A stretch of 64,000 bases of DNA from Smittia aterrima (taxonomy: Eukaryota; Arthropoda; Insecta; Diptera; Chironomidae), in contig CP093829.1 of NCBI GenBank assembly GCA_033063855.1, positions 6,954,243 through 7,018,242 of the forward strand, written 5' to 3'. Shown piece by piece: positions 1-14,302 of this stretch; positions within the stretch are counted from its first letter, which is position 1; every line of letters begins with the position of its first letter. The position numbers and the translations under genes are program-made. The notes beneath the pieces were generated by a model that did no database searches, was not told the origin of the DNA, and worked only from the letters and a program-made list of their open reading frames with translations.

Positions 1-13
1 TCTCGACTTAATT

Positions 14-3000
14 ATGAACAAGAACCCAGGAAAGTCTTCTGACGCCTCACCATCAATTAACAACTTGAGTAATCTCCAGAACTTAACAGCTGGAATCGGA
101 ATGCTCGCTGGTGATTCAAAGAATCAATTTAAGGAGGGACGACCTCGTAATTTAGGACGAGGAGTGTCAAAGCCTAAGAAGAACACCGTCGCGTCTCTAC
201 TTGCACAAAGTCGAGCGGTCGGAGTCAAACCTCAACAACTTCTAAATGCCAATTGCGACTTCGAAAAGATTCGACAAGCTCTGCTTGATTCAAATCATCA
301 GAACTCGGATGTACAATCAAACACTGACTCTGAAAGCTACAACGACACTTCGGGAGTCTCTGAGTCCGAGGGTGAAAGCGAAAACGCAAACATCGAAGAG
401 TTAAAACAGCCAATAGTTGAAGGATGGAAGCGGGAAACAATCATTCGGGGATTGACCCGGTCGGGACATTTGAAAGGCGATGTCTATTATTATTCTCCTT
501 ATAACGCCAACGTGAAACTAAAGACAATGAATCAGGTCAAGCAGGAACTAATTAGATGCAAATCGCACTTCAAAGAAGAAAACTTCAGCTTTACTGCACG
601 AAAAATCGTCGGCACATTCTTGCAAGCAGCCCCAGCACCTTACGCAACTGACGGAGAGTACGTTCGAATGACAGATTATGAGGTGGCTCAACGATTAGAG
701 GAAATTCGATTATACACAAGGCAAACGATGCCACAACTCAACGTCGAACAAAGAATTGAAATCGCACGACAACAACAGCTCTTGAGAGACGCCAAGAAGA
801 ACGTCAAAGAGGAAGCAACGAAATCGAAAGAGAAGGTAAAAGGATTTTACTTTTCCGCAAGATTGAACGAAAACCTAGAAAAACATTTTCACTTTCAGAC
901 TAAATACAATAAGGAAATTGAACGATGTGAAAAGTACGAGCAACAAAGGAAAGAACGAGAACAGAAATCATTGCAACATCAAGAAGCTCGACGTAAGAAG
1001 GAAGAAGAGTCTGCAAGACAGAAGATAGAAGATCAACGAAGAAAACAAGAAGTGAGTTGAAGAAAGTTAAAGTCGAAATAAAGTTTTCTAAATCTTTTCA
1101 ATTTAGGAGAAGGAGAGACGCCGGCAACATTTAACAATCATCAAGCAACTTGACATTCGTCGGAAATACGAGGAACGTGAACGAAAACGACATCAGTCAC
1201 TTCTTGAGAAATTAATCATGCGAGAAAAGAAACTGGCGGCGAAGAAAATTGATTCGAAAATTTTGGTGGAACTGCGCAAACCTAAAGAAGACTCCGAGAT
1301 TCGTAATAAAATTGAAATGCCGACGTTGCCAAGAATCGGTGGATTGAAGTTAGCTGGTCAAGGCTTTGCTGATCTTCTCATGAGCTACGAATTCCTTCAT
1401 AACTTTGGAGAAACTTTAGGATTCGGTAAGAATATCTTTTTTAATTCAAGTATTTTATTTTCTAATTTAAACAACTTCTCAAGACATGGAATCTCTGCCA
1501 ACTCTACAATCACTGCACAACGCGATAAGTCAAGAAAATGCTCTCGAAGCGGAGGATGAACTTCTCTCTGTAATCACACATTTGTTGATTTGTGCTATCG
1601 AAGATCCAGGCATTCCAAATCCTCATCGACACTTAACATTGCTCGGACAAACGTTGAGACAAGCTGACATCACGCATCAAAATATTTCGGAGATTCTAAG
1701 AATTTATCTTTACTCAGTTGCAACTGGAGAAGTTCGTCAGCAAACTGGCATCAACTTCGAACGAGAAAAATGTGGAAAGTTTGGTGATTTACATCAGAAC
1801 GATACAGATGAGCGACAAAATAATCAATCGAACAGTAGAAACAACCTGTTCTACGAAGTTCTCCATGACAATGAACGTTACAAGTTATCAGAGAGCCTCA
1901 AAGATAAACCCTACGTTGCTCTTAACTCCACAGTCAAAGCTCAAATCTTTGCAATGCTTTGCAATGATCTTCTTCTTAACAAAGCCGTTTGTAAGCAAAT
2001 TGAGAATGGTTTAGAGTCGCAAGCAGTGTTGAAGAAAGAACGTTTTCTTCTCGAGAACAAAGTTCGTAAATACAAATCTTTGGTTGCCAGAAAACAAAAG
2101 ATCGAACAGTATGAGAAGTCGCAGCAACTTCTTAAGAAAGAAGCTGAAGAAAATGCTGAAAAAGACGAAGCAGCGAATGCTGCAGATGAAAATGGCACAA
2201 CAGCTGATGAGAAAGCAGAAGCGAAACCTTCTCTCAATGAAATCGGAATCACATCAGAAAAGATTGATGAAGAGAATTCCGATGACGAGAGCGAGGAGAT
2301 GGAGGAAGACGAAGACACAGCAATGTCATCAGATGAAGTTCAGAAGAAGCTTGAGAAAATAGTTGAGCAGTCATTCCACACAAAGAAGCAATTGCAAAAT
2401 GCTTTGAACTCATTAAGAGCTAAGCACTACGGACAAGACAGGTATTGGCGTCGATATTGGTATTTACCGAAATGCGGTGGAATCTACGTCGAAGGACTTG
2501 AGTCGGCACAAAACGACATTTACAAATATCAGTCAAAACTTGAAGAAGTTTTATCAACAAATGACGAGCAGTGTCAAGAAGCTCAGGAATCCGAAGAGAA
2601 ACCAAAATTCATTAAACCTGAAGATCAAGAGGAAGAAATTGTCGAGAAGAACGTTTTAGTCAATTCCAAGATTCAACAGAATAATCTTATCGCCCCAGTG
2701 ACTAAAGACGAAGATTTTGACATCGAAGATTCCATCCCAACGGCAATACTCGTTCAAAAAGGCAACAAACTCGATGACTCGAAATTCGTGGAAATCAATC
2801 ATGTCGTTCCATCGAATCAAGAGGAGAGTAAACCAGTTGAAGTAAAAAGTGAAGTGGTCGATAATATTAAGGCGGAAGGTGAACTCGTCCATACAAACAG
2901 TATTAAGGAGGAATGTGATGGTGGCGATGATGTGATAATGAACAAAAAGGAGAGTAAAACCCCGCAGTTAATGCCAAAATGGTTTTCATTGATCGATAGA

Positions 3001-5624
3001 GAAGTCCCACTCATGACAAATGAATGCTCTACGTTTAGTAATATGTTCAATGCTTTCCAAAACTATCAATGCAGCGATGAGATAATTTTGCAAGGACATC
3101 AATGGGAGATTCAAAACAATTTAGTCTTTTACGACGCGAAAGTCGCTGAGACTCAGGAGAGATTTGTAGATTTTAAGAATGAATCAGTTCTTAGCACTTC
3201 AGGATTGAATGATAAAATAATTAACAAAGTCATGAACGATTTGAAGTCCGATGACATTAACACTTTAAAAGAGATCAACGAGCAGTTGAATGAATCATCG
3301 CATGCTGCAAAATCCACATATTTCGATCAAGCGCATAGCTTCACGTTGCCTCCAATTCAAAACATGTCGATTAACAATTTGAGCGTTTTCGTGCAATGTG
3401 AAAACCTCAACTCGAATAACATGACAGCCGAAGAACAGGAAGCGGTGGAAGACGTGAAGAAGAATGGCTTTCAAAAGTCTTTGGAGGGCTCTCATGTTTC
3501 AAAGGATTTGAGGCACGGCTGGTGGAAAATATCAGAAATCGAAGATATGAACGGAGTTATCAAGAGTCTTCACATGAAAGGCGTTCGCGAGAAGAACTTG
3601 CGTCAGAACTTAATGTCTGCTTTAAGCGAAAGCATTGATCTAACCATTCCAAATCCAGTTTCAAACAATCGAGCACCGCCAACAATGAATGGATTCATCG
3701 AACCAGAAGCGTTTAATGCATGGAATCCAAGAGTTGCGAAGCGAGTTGAGCAACAGCTTCTTGATCAAGTTGAAGCTTTGGAAGATAAAATCGCAAACGG
3801 TTCGATGCAGATCAAAGGCTGGATTGTTCCGCAACGCGACAACGATTCGGAAAGTGATGATGCACTTGAAAGTATTGATTTGAATCTCATCAAGGACAGA
3901 ATTACGAACTTGGAAGCTGCAATTGAACGACGATACTTAAAACCTCCACTTGGCAACAAGTAAGTTGAAGAAATATTTGAAAGTTTAATATTCTTATTCA
4001 TTTTCTTTTCGTCTCAAGCATGGGTGAAGCTCAACTGATGAATGCAACTGGTCCAAGTGACCAAAACAGCTCAGCCAACAGCAATGGAACACCAACAGGT
4101 GCAACTTCAGATGAAAGTGCAACTAAAGGTAAAATCCTAATAAATCAAAAACTCAATCGAAATATTTAATCAATTTGAATTTTCTTAGGTTTGATATCTT
4201 GGCGCGAAGCTGTTCAAAGATCCGTCACATCATCTCAGTTATCGATGGCTCTCTACACACTCGAGCAGTGTGTGGCTTGGGACAAAAGCATAATGAAAGC
4301 CGTAAGTCATTTTAATCTCCAAAGACTTTATTGATTATAAAACTCTCTTTTCTCTTTTACAGAATTGTCAATTTTGTCAATCTGGAGAATCCGAAGACAA
4401 ACTTTTGCTATGCGACGGATGCGATCGAGGCTACCACACTTATTGCTTTAAGCCTAAAATGGAGAAGATTCCTGAAGGGGATTGGTAAGCATTTGAACAG
4501 CAATTCTCTTTTCCATATGCTAACGAATGAATATTTAAAGGTTCTGCTATGAATGTTTGAACAAAGCAACGGGAGAACGAAAATGCATAATTTGTGGAGG
4601 TCATCGTTCGCCACCAGTAGGAAAGCTAGTTCTCTGTGAATTGTGTCCACGTTCGTATCATCAAGATTGTTACATTCCACCGATGCTGAAAGTCCCTCGA
4701 GGCAAATGGTATTGCAGCAATTGCACAAGCAAGGCTCCGCCTAAGAAGCGAGCTGTTCGAAAGCCAAAAGAACTTAAAACTCACAACTCATCTCAGTCAC
4801 TTGATTCATCACACGAAGATGCTGCTCCCAACAGGTAAACTAAGATTTTCTTTGTAATAAAACGTTGACTAATAATTCTTCTTCTTAATCAGTCCAACAC
4901 CTTCAATGACCTCATTTTCGATTGATGATCAGTCATCGATTATGAACTCAACGCCAATCGTTTCGAATCAAATCGAACCATCATCGCCTGCCGAACCATT
5001 CCATTCTCCTGCTCCAGTTTCATCATTGGCAAATGTTTCCGATAACAGTGAAGTCGTATCGAGCAATGAAGAGAATAACGTCGATAAGAATGACTCTGAC
5101 AATGTGATTCATTCCAAGGAGCATAAGGACAAAGATGAACACAAGGAGAAGATGAAAGCAGAGAAGAAAGCCGCGAAGAAGTTGTTGAAAGAACTTACGA
5201 TTTGTAAAATTATTCTTGAAGAGATGGAGGTAAATTTTTAATCAAAATTTTAAATTTCCTTTCGATAAATAATTTTGATTTTATTTCTTAGGTCCACGAA
5301 GATTCATGGCCGTTCTTGTTGCCTGTAAACTTAAAGCAATTCCCAACATACAAAAAAGTTATCAAGCACCCCATGGATCTATCAACGGTTAAAAGTCGTC
5401 TTCAAGATACAACGTAAGAACTTTCTTCATCGCTCATGAACATCATCTCATTGATCCTTAATTCCAGATACAAATCACGAGACGATTTCGTTAACAACGT
5501 CCGGCAAATCTTCGACAACTGCGAAGTATTCAACGAAGATGATTCTCCTGTTGGCAAAGCTGGTCATGGCATGAGAAAGTATTTCGAACTGAGATGGGCA
5601 GAATTGACTGACAAGCACTCATGA
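14..5624 (+). CDS. tou: Toutatis/BAZ2-type chromatin remodelling protein (5' end possibly cut by the window)
   Basis: Domains, in order across spliced exons: an MBD/TAM-like domain (about 400-720, with GWKRETIIRG and SGHLKGDVYYYSP), a basic coiled stretch, a DDT domain crossing the introns near 1425-1484, long acidic coiled regions, a WAKZ-like block (3510-3650, GWWKI, GVREKNLRQ), two adjacent PHD fingers (about 4363-4740, CxxC pairs with CDGCDRGYH and CELCPRSYH), and a C-terminal bromodomain (about 5292-5624, HPMDLSTVKSRL, FDNCEVFNEDDS). This order is that of BAZ2A/B and Drosophila Toutatis. In flies Toutatis partners the ISWI ATPase in the nucleus, and also CtBP. Introns are short, for example 1052-1106 and 3961-4018. 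The frame is open from base 2 to the ATG at 14, so upstream coding exons may lie outside the window. A polyA signal AATAAA is near 5690. Confidence 0.9.
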
Positions 5625-5939
5625 TACTCAGTAAAACTTTAAAATGTTGTAAAATGATTAATATGTTGTATACAGAAACATTTACCGTAAATAAAAATCG
5701 ATGTTTAACAGCAACAATAAGAGAAAATCTTTTGAATGGTTTCAAAAACTTTTCTTTCAACTGAACGCACAACCTCATCGCTGAACGTACATTTTCTCAT
5801 TATATTCTAATCGTCAAGTTGAATAGTTCTTCTCTGGTTGGTTTATTTATTTTGACTCAATAATCATCAAAATGTTTTGAGATTTAAGATAAGGAAGTAC
5901 AGTGTTACGGGCTACTGTCAGTTTTAGTTTAAGAGAAAA

Positions 5940-8900
5940 ATGGAAAAGCCCAATAATAATTTAGTTTTATCAGAATCGCGAAAAGTTTTAAACTTTGATG
6001 AAGGATCGACGAACAACAAATCGCGAGTTGAAAAAAAGCCTTCTGATGCTCCACCTGAAGTTAGTACGGGGGCGATTCAGAAGAGAAAGAGTAGTTACAA
6101 GTTAATAAAGCCTTCGCACTCCCTTAAACAATCTGATGGTAATGATTTTCAATTCGTCAATTTTTTTTTTCATTGAAAATAAAAACAAACTCGTTCTTCC
6201 AGAAACTCCACCTTCAAACTTGGTCACTTTGAGAAATTCCCAGTTAGGAAAATCGGCGCCATCGTTGAATGCAAAGAGTTTGAAGGATACGACAGAATGT
6301 CCAGTTGTAATGAGACGTATCCATCTTGATAAGACATCGCAATTGAGAAGCCCCGCTGTACATAGGATATCATTCACATCCTGTCTCAGTCCTCGCTCTG
6401 AGTCTCCAGTCTCGCGGTCGCCACTCGATAGTCCTCGAATTAATTCACCCAGCGCGAGTCACTTTCAGTTCATGCCGTTTAAGCGACTCTCAGCTAATAA
6501 AGTTCAGGACAACAGTCGACGTTGGTCTATTGTATCTTTGCCATCAAGCTCGGGATATGCAAGCACAACTACGCCTTGTAGCTCAAACATATCTGTAAGT
6601 CTTTGAAATTTATTCACATTGCATGTTTATAGAAGATATATTTTCTTTTTTAGTCGCAATGCTCTTCTCAGGAGCGACTTCATCAATTTCCGCACGCGCC
6701 AACAAACGATGAACTTCGTTTGCTAAATAATCGCTTTTCCTCGAATGAACATTCTAATCGAAGCCATCCGGTCATTCACAAGCAGCTTTCTCATCCACTC
6801 ACTCAAAGCACGACTAACGTATCGCCAGTTGCTGGCCCACAGCCAAACTTTCGAAAGAGTCTCCAAACATCTCAGAACTCACCGTTCCAGAAAATTTATC
6901 CGTCATCGTCGACACCTCCTCTGAATTCGAGCGACACAAGCAATGAAGGAAGTGTGAATGCTGATCGTCAACGACCGATGGTGTTTCGACCACGTTCGCG
7001 CAGTCTCAGTTCTCCGAGTCGCTCGCCAATCGCTGATAATAACATAGCGTCGATGAATAACTTGTTTAAGGAGCGGTTCCCTAAAGCACAAGCACAAATG
7101 GACGACCGTCTAACGAACTTTATTAACGAGTACAAGAACTCGTCATCGACTGCCAATCGTAACCGTGACTCGCAGCCAATAGTTCGCTTTGTTACGAACC
7201 AAGTCGTTGAGATTGCGCGCGATTGTCTGCACAAGTCGCACTCAAAGCAATTGCTGACTAGTCGTTACTTTTGTGAAATGTCGGAGAATCTTCAGAGACT
7301 CCTCGTCGAGACGAATGAGAAGTCACCTGAAGCTGCTGGTGAAATTGCTCGCATCATTAAGAAACTCATTCTCATCATATCTCGTCCCGCTCGACTTCTC
7401 GAGTGTCTTGAATTCGATCCTGAAGAGTTCTACAAATTATTGGAGGCTGCGGAAGATCAAGCTAAGAGTCACATTGCTTCTGACCTTCCCATTTACATCA
7501 TAACAAAGCTTGGACTCAATCGGGATCCATTGGCTGATTTACAGCAACAGTCGAGCTGTGAAGATGCTAAAGACGATATGGCGTCGACTAAATGTGATAA
7601 TAACCCAAATACTAATGAAGGCGCCAGCCAAAGGTTAGTCATCAAATCTTTTCTTTATCTCTCGTCTCATTCTAATCTTCTTTATTCAAATAAATTTCAG
7701 TAACAAAACTTTAAAAACGTGCAATGCAAATGACAAGGAAGGACTCGATGATTCAATCATCTCTGTGTCAGCAAGTGATTCATCGTGTCTCACATCTACA
7801 CCAATTAAAAACTCAAGCGTTGTCGAAAAGACCGTTGGGCCAAACGAACATGATTACGAAATCCTCAAACTTATCTCGAATGGCGCTTATGGATCTGTTT
7901 ACTTGGTGAAGCACAAACAGACTCGTCAACGTTTCGCGCTTAAGAAAATCAACAAGAACAATCTGATGTTGCGCAATCAAGTTGAGCAGGTTTTCATTGA
8001 GCGTGATATTCTCTCCTTCACTGATAATCCTTTCGTTGTGTCGATGTACGCGAGTTTCGAGACAAGAAAGAATTTGTGTTTAGTGATGGAGTACGTTGAA
8101 GGAGGTGAGCAATACGAAATCTCTATGATCGAATGGATGCGTCATGATATTTTCTCTTATAGGCGATTGCGCATCACTTTTGAAGAACACAGGACCGCTC
8201 CCATCAGACATGGCCAGATTATACTTTGCCGAGATGGTTCTTGCAGTGGAATATCTGCACAGCTTTGGAGTTGTCCATCGAGATCTCAAGCCAGATAATA
8301 TGCTAATTACAGCTCTGGGTCACATCAAACTAACTGATGTAAGTTTCCCTTCAATTAATTGAGAATTGACAAGACGATAAATTTAAATTTCACAGTTCGG
8401 CTTGTCGAAAATGGGTTTGATGTCGCTTACGACTCATCTTTACGAAGGATATGTCGACATCAACAATGAAGCTCGACAATTTTCCGATAAGCAAATATTT
8501 GGCACACCCGAATATATTGCACCCGAAGTGATATTGAGACAGGGCTATGGAAAGACTATTGACTATTGGAGTATGGGAATTATTCTATATGAGTTCTTAG
8601 TTGGTTGTGTTCCCTTTTTCGGTGAAACGCCTGAGGGTAAGCAAATGCTTTAATTACTTTCATGAACTCTGAGATAATTTATTTCATTTAATTAGAACTA
8701 TTTGCGCATGTTGTTAATGATGCGGCGATTGAGTTCCCGGCGGAAGAAGATTGGCCTCTCGAGCCAAACAGCAAAGATCTCATAACTGCCTTGCTGCAGC
8801 AAAATCCTCAAGATCGACTTGGTTCTGCTGGGCCACAAGAAGTCAAGGAACATCCATATCTGGCTGAACTTGATTGGAACAGCTTATTGCGTTACAAGGT

Positions 8901-11233
8901 AAAAATTACATTTCTTGTTCCGAACACGTCTTGTTTATCAACTGAATTTATTTTTAGGCCGAATTCATTCCACGTTTAGCGAACGAAGAAGACACAAGTT
9001 ACTTCGATACACGAGCCGATCGATACAACCACGAGTTTGATGATACAGACACTGATGATTCTCCGGTGCTTTCATCAAAGTAAGCAGATTAATTTACAAT
9101 TGATTGATTCATTTTATTGATGACTTTTATTCTCTTAGCTTTGCGTCGTATTCACCGCAATACAGAAAACAATATCACAGTCGTCAAATTTATTATGGAA
9201 GCGACGATAGCAACAGCAGCATAAATGATTCGGGCAAACTTACTCCGGATTTCAGAAGTTTGAATGTAAGTTTTATCGTCAACCTGTTTAAGTATCAAAT
9301 AAAATAACAATTTTATTATTTCCTTAGGTAAATCCATCAAAGATTAAAATGCCCTCGACACCTGTTGACTCGCCATTTGACTTATCAGCTGAGATTAATT
9401 CACCTGATCGTCAAGCTCCACCGTACTTCTTGAGACATCAACAGATTACAAATGTTTTATCGACGGCTGATATTCTTGAGCAGCAGAACCAGCGACTCCA
9501 TAAATCGTTCAAAATGCTCAACATTAGTACTCCAGACTCTTCGCAAACTGATGATCATTCCAGCGCTGACGACGTCTCGCCGAAGATTCAAAGAAGAAGG
9601 AAAAATCTCATCGCTGCCGCGGCGGAAGATGATTTATTGAAGAAACACAACCTGCCGAAACTCTCAATTTCTGTTGAGAATGATCCATCATCAAAGGCAC
9701 TGCCATCACCAACGATCACTCCTCAGAGACCTTCAACGAGCTCTATTACTCCTGATAACTTGAACAAACGCGTATTAAAATCAGCTTCGGCAATGGACCT
9801 TAGCTTAAAGATCATGCCGAACTACACAGCGGCTGATAAAATGGCATCGGAGAATATTCGTCGAGCTAAATTGAAACTCGAAACTAATTTTGGTGAACTG
9901 AAACCTTTAAGACAAATGGGCAGTGACACACACATTGATTTGGATTCTTCGTTCATAAAGTCATTGAACAACAGCGGCGGCAATGGAAATGGAAGCAGCA
10001 CTGCTAGTAGCCGTGAAGTCAGTCCATCCAGAGATGGACCACTCATCAATAATCTTAAGCCACCAATCATTTTACGAAGAGGTCCTCGTGGATTCGGATT
10101 CACAGTTCACACAATTCGAGTTTACTTTGGGGACACTGATTATTACACAATGCATCACACTGTCATGGCTATCGATGAAGGATCTCCAGGTTAGTTTCTC
10201 TAAATGAAAATTGAAAATCTTTTTTATATTAAAAATTTAATTTTCAGCTTACGAAGCAGGATTGCGTCCTGGAGATCTGATCACTCACATTAACGGCGAG
10301 TCAGTGCAAGGGCTTTATCATACTCAAGTTCTTCAACTATTGTTGTCGAGCCAAGAACACGTCACACTCAGAGCGACTCCTTTGAAAAATACAAGTATTC
10401 AAGTTGGTGGACGAAAGAGAGAACCTGGTCAAAGTAAAATGGCCAAGAAAGTAAATTCTCGTCCGAAGAAACAGAAAAGTTCGAGTGACAAGAAGAGACG
10501 AGCTTCGTTGTTCCGTCGAATAAGCACAAAAATCGCAAACGCTGAGATTCAACAGGTTTGTTTTGAGAGATGCAACAAAAACTAATCAAAATGTTAAAAC
10601 AAACTTTTTCTTCTTCTCTTAGATGGCATCAACAGGCGCTCTTTCTCCAATCGCTCCAAGTCGCAGCTTGCAGTCTTTTTCAAGGACTCAAGATGCTCGT
10701 CCTTGTCCTAGATTGAGCTTGTCTCCATTGGATCCATTCTATCAGCAAGTGAATCTATCATCACAATCTGTTGGCAACTCATCTCAATCATCGTCTCCAT
10801 CGTCGTCGGTTCCCAATACGCCAACATCGAATTTAAACACATCAGCTCCGATTTATCATCAGCGGCCATCAAGTCTTCATGGTCTGAAGCATAAACTCCA
10901 CACAATTGGATCGGGAAAATCACCATCGTCGAGCCGAAGGAAATCCGTTTGCGTCATTCCTCTTTCTCCATTAGCAAGGACTCCTTCTCCCTCGCCGTGT
11001 GGCCCAAGTTCTCCAACAAGGTATGACAACGAAATCATTTAAAACATTTCCTAGATTTTATTTGTTGTTCATTATTTAGATCACCAAGTCCGCTTGCGTT
11101 TTGCCTTGGTCATCATCCAGCTGGAGCATCAAACTTAACTCAAAGCTACACACCAGGTCAATCGGCAAATAAGCAGCAAAACACAAACTTGAAAAAAGCT
11201 CATAGCTTTAAAAGCAATGAAGAAAAAATGTAA
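5940..11233 (+). CDS. dop: MAST-family serine/threonine kinase with PDZ domain (drop out orthologue)
   Basis: About 13 coding exons. A Ser/Pro-rich N-terminus is followed by the MAST-specific pre-kinase domain (DUF1908, about 7020-7540, including NLFKERFP and FVTNQVVEIARDCL). The AGC-type kinase domain (about 7850-8870) has a glycine loop ISNGAYGSVYLV, ALKKI with the ATP-binding lysine, HRDLKPDN, a DFG split by an intron (LTD|FGLSK, exons ending about 8339 and resuming about 8396), and FGTPEYIAPEV. All catalytic residues appear intact. A PDZ domain follows (about 10065-10400, GPRGFGFTVHTI and AGLRPGDLITHINGE), then a Ser-rich tail ending EEKM. In Drosophila, drop out acts on microtubule/dynein-dependent transport and membrane growth during cellularisation. 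The ATG at 5940 is the first of an open exon just after tou. A polyA signal is near 11388. Confidence 0.92.
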
Positions 11234-11637
11234 GATTAGGGACATGAGTTTATTAGTCGTACGTTGATCAAGAAAAGTTGTTCTAGAGAGAGTTTTAGTG
11301 TTCTCATTCACCAGAGATCCGCAATATGAAAATGATATTATTTTTGTGGTTTTGATTTAAGAATGTCGTTCCGTCAATTCAAGTGGAAATAAAGAAAAAG
11401 TATTGCGAAATTGAAATGAGAATTTTTATTATTAAATCGTCCCAAATTGAGCTTTCAAAGCCGTAAATCATCTTGTAACGAATTGCTTTGAATACACAAA
11501 GGGTGACCAGAAAAAAAAAGTTGACGGGGAAAAAAACTACGACGAGTCTTGTTGCAATTTTTAGAATTCCATTTAGATTTCCGAACTTGAATTATTAGGT
11601 TTCTGACTTAAATATAAATGTAACTTTATCATTGAGT

Positions 11638-13824
11638 ATGAAAAGGAAAACCAGGCATCAAGATAAAATAGAAGAAGAGAGTAAATTGAAGGTAAATCAA
11701 GTTAATTTCTCAGAAGCTTGTGAATCTTCAAGCGTCGTTCAATTTTCAGAAAAAAATTTCGAGTCTCCGTATTGCTGATCTGACTTGTATACTTGCTGGT
11801 TATAGTTATTCCAAAAATGCAAGAAAAGAAGATTTGCAGAAACGTCTTCTGGAATTACTGAGAGAGCGAGAGACGTCAGAGACACAAAAGGACGAATTAA
11901 AAAAATTAATTGAAAACACTTACACGAAACTGTGAGATTAACAAACTTCTCTGGATTACATTTATTTAATTGCTTTTTCTAGCAAAAATCTTGCGCCGAC
12001 ACGATCAAAGACTCCTGAAGATATGTACACACAACAGTACAACAGCAATCCACTTGTAAGAATCAATCTTTAAACCTCTGCTCTGTTTTTAAATAATCGC
12101 TCGCTCTTAGGCCCACGGCATTTCGCCGTTCAATGGCATCTCACAAACTGGATTTCCGATACAGCCCGATGTTAAACTAAAGAAATTGGCTTTCTATGAT
12201 ATTCTCGGAACACTTTTGCAACCATCAACGCTGGTGCCTGGAAGTCAAGCTCGTCAACAAGAAGGAACTTACTACTTTCATCTCACACCACAACAAGCAA
12301 CAGATATTGCAATGAACAGAGATCTTCGTAATCAGTCGAAACCTGAGTACTTGATACAAGTTCAATTGCGCTTTTGTCTTCTTGAAACAACTTGTGAACA
12401 AGAAGATTATTTTCCCCCCAACGTTCAATTAAAAGTTAACGGAAAAATGTGTGCGTTGCCGGTGAGTGTCCTTGAGTTATCGATTACATTGTTGTCATTA
12501 ACGTTTTATTATTCTAGAATCCAATTGCTACGAACAAACCTGGAGTTGAGCCAAAACGTCCTCCACGACCAGTTAACATTACTCCACACGTCAAGATCTC
12601 GCCGACGGTCGCCAACGGTTTGTTCTATCTCATTCGTGATGAAACTTTTTAATTAAGATTGTTTATTTTTCTAGTGATTCATGTTCAATGGCAAACAGAG
12701 TTCAATCGAGGTTTTGTCATTTCATGTTATTTGGTGCGCAAACTTACTTCCGACTGCCTCCTGCAACGGATGAAGCAAAAAGGATCAAAAGCTGCTGAAT
12801 TTACGCGTGGACTGAGTAAGTTCTTGTTAAATTAAAAATTTATTCAATTTTTATTTTTGTATCTTTCATTTTTAGTTAAAGAGAAACTCAACGAAGACGC
12901 TGATTCAGAGATCGCTACGACAATGCTTCGAGTTTCTCTTATTTGTCCGCTAGGCAAAATGCGAATGTCAACTCCTTGTCGTGCCTCTACTTGTATGCAT
13001 CTTCAATGCTTTGACGCTAGTCTCTACTTGCAGATGAATGAGCGGAAACCGTAAGTCGATTGAAAGATTTTCCTCAATTAAACTATTTTAATGAAAACTT
13101 TTATTTCAAGAACCTGGAATTGCCCAGTTTGCGACAAAGCAGCTCTCTATGAAAATTTGGTGATTGATGGATATTTCCAAGATGTTATCGCCTCACAGAA
13201 GCTCGGAGCTGATGATAATGAAATTCAGCTTCTTCCTGATGGTTCATGGTCAACACTCACGAGTAAGACTGACTCGTACAGTCCTGAAAGCAAGAAGAGC
13301 ATTCAAAAAGTGGAAGTCATTTCTGATGATCTTGGTAAGTTAACAAATTTACTTCAAGAAGACTTTAAATTTATTTAATTTTCTTTGTAGAAATGATCAC
13401 AGAAGATTTCCCAAAATCATCGATCAAAACAAATTTCACGAGCTCTACTGGCACAGGAGCAGGCAAACCATCAGCTGACACTGTTGATTTAACCATTGAT
13501 AGCGACGAAGACGATGAAGTGTCGACAAAGTCTTCAAAAGTTCAACCACAGAAAATTAAGAACAGCAACGGTATGTAAACTTCAGAACCGAGAGCTCACC
13601 TAGAAAGCTTAAGCTTCTTCACTAAATGAGATCTTCTCAACTTCAACTAAAAAACATTTCGAATTGCGAACTGAAAATAAGTGATTTGCTTAAATATCCT
13701 AAAGAAAGAATTTTCATCAAGCTCAAATCACTTCATTTAAAGAAATTTTTTATTTTCAGTCGCAAAGAAAAGCAAACAACTTTCTTTGACAGATTATTTT
13801 GTTAAGTCGGAAAAGTTGAAGTGA
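11638..13824 (+). CDS. Su(var)2-10: PIAS-family E3 SUMO ligase (Su(var)2-10 orthologue)
   Basis: The first exon (11638-11691) joins the exon at 11750, giving a SAP DNA-binding domain (LRIADLTCILAGYSYSKNARK). A PINIT domain follows (about 12170-12800, KLAFYDILGTLLQPSTL). Next is the SP-RING/MIZ zinc domain that binds the SUMO E2 (about 12870-13200, MRMSTPCRASTCMHLQCFDA and WNCPVCDKAALYENLVID). An acidic SUMO-interacting motif is present (VDLTIDSDEDDE, about 13480-13520). Such ligases act in the nucleus on chromatin and transcription factors. The 3' end has two options. Reading through the donor at 13571 gives a stop at 13578. Splicing 13571-13759 adds a last exon ending at 13824 that encodes a PIP-box-like peptide. 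The gene begins about 250 nt after the dop polyA signal. Its own polyA signal is near 13862. Confidence 0.9.
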
Positions 13825-14302
13825 GGCCACGAAAGTTATGTAAATACTGATGGTCTAGCCGAATAAAGAAAATAATTTTAAGGATTAAGAATTGTTTACT
13901 TCTAGAAGACTAAGAGAGAAAATAAAAAGATTTTATAATATATACGCAATTTTTATTTTTCATTTACAATTACATTCTCGGTAAGTAGAAATTAGTGTCT
14001 GTCAATCGACATCATCGCAATTGATGATCTCTCGAGATGCCGCTCACAGATTAGTTTCTTACAGAAACATTCATTTCATTTAGGTACAACAATTGTTCCA
14101 CATTTACAAGAGCTTTCAAAAATGGGCAAGTTCAATATGTTCTTTTCTGTAAAATTTCCACAATCTTCTTTCATTTTTTTTTTGTGTATTGACAATCCAC
14201 TGATATTAAAAAAATAAATCTTTATCGTTTACTTTCTCACGTTTTATGACTTGTTTGAACATCGAAGAAATAAAATTGTTTCAAAAAGTGTACTTAATCA
14301 TC

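Noticed and set aside
1941..2318. Serine-rich antisense frame opposite tou
   Set aside because: It is the complement of the Glu/Lys-rich coding region; a shadow frame.
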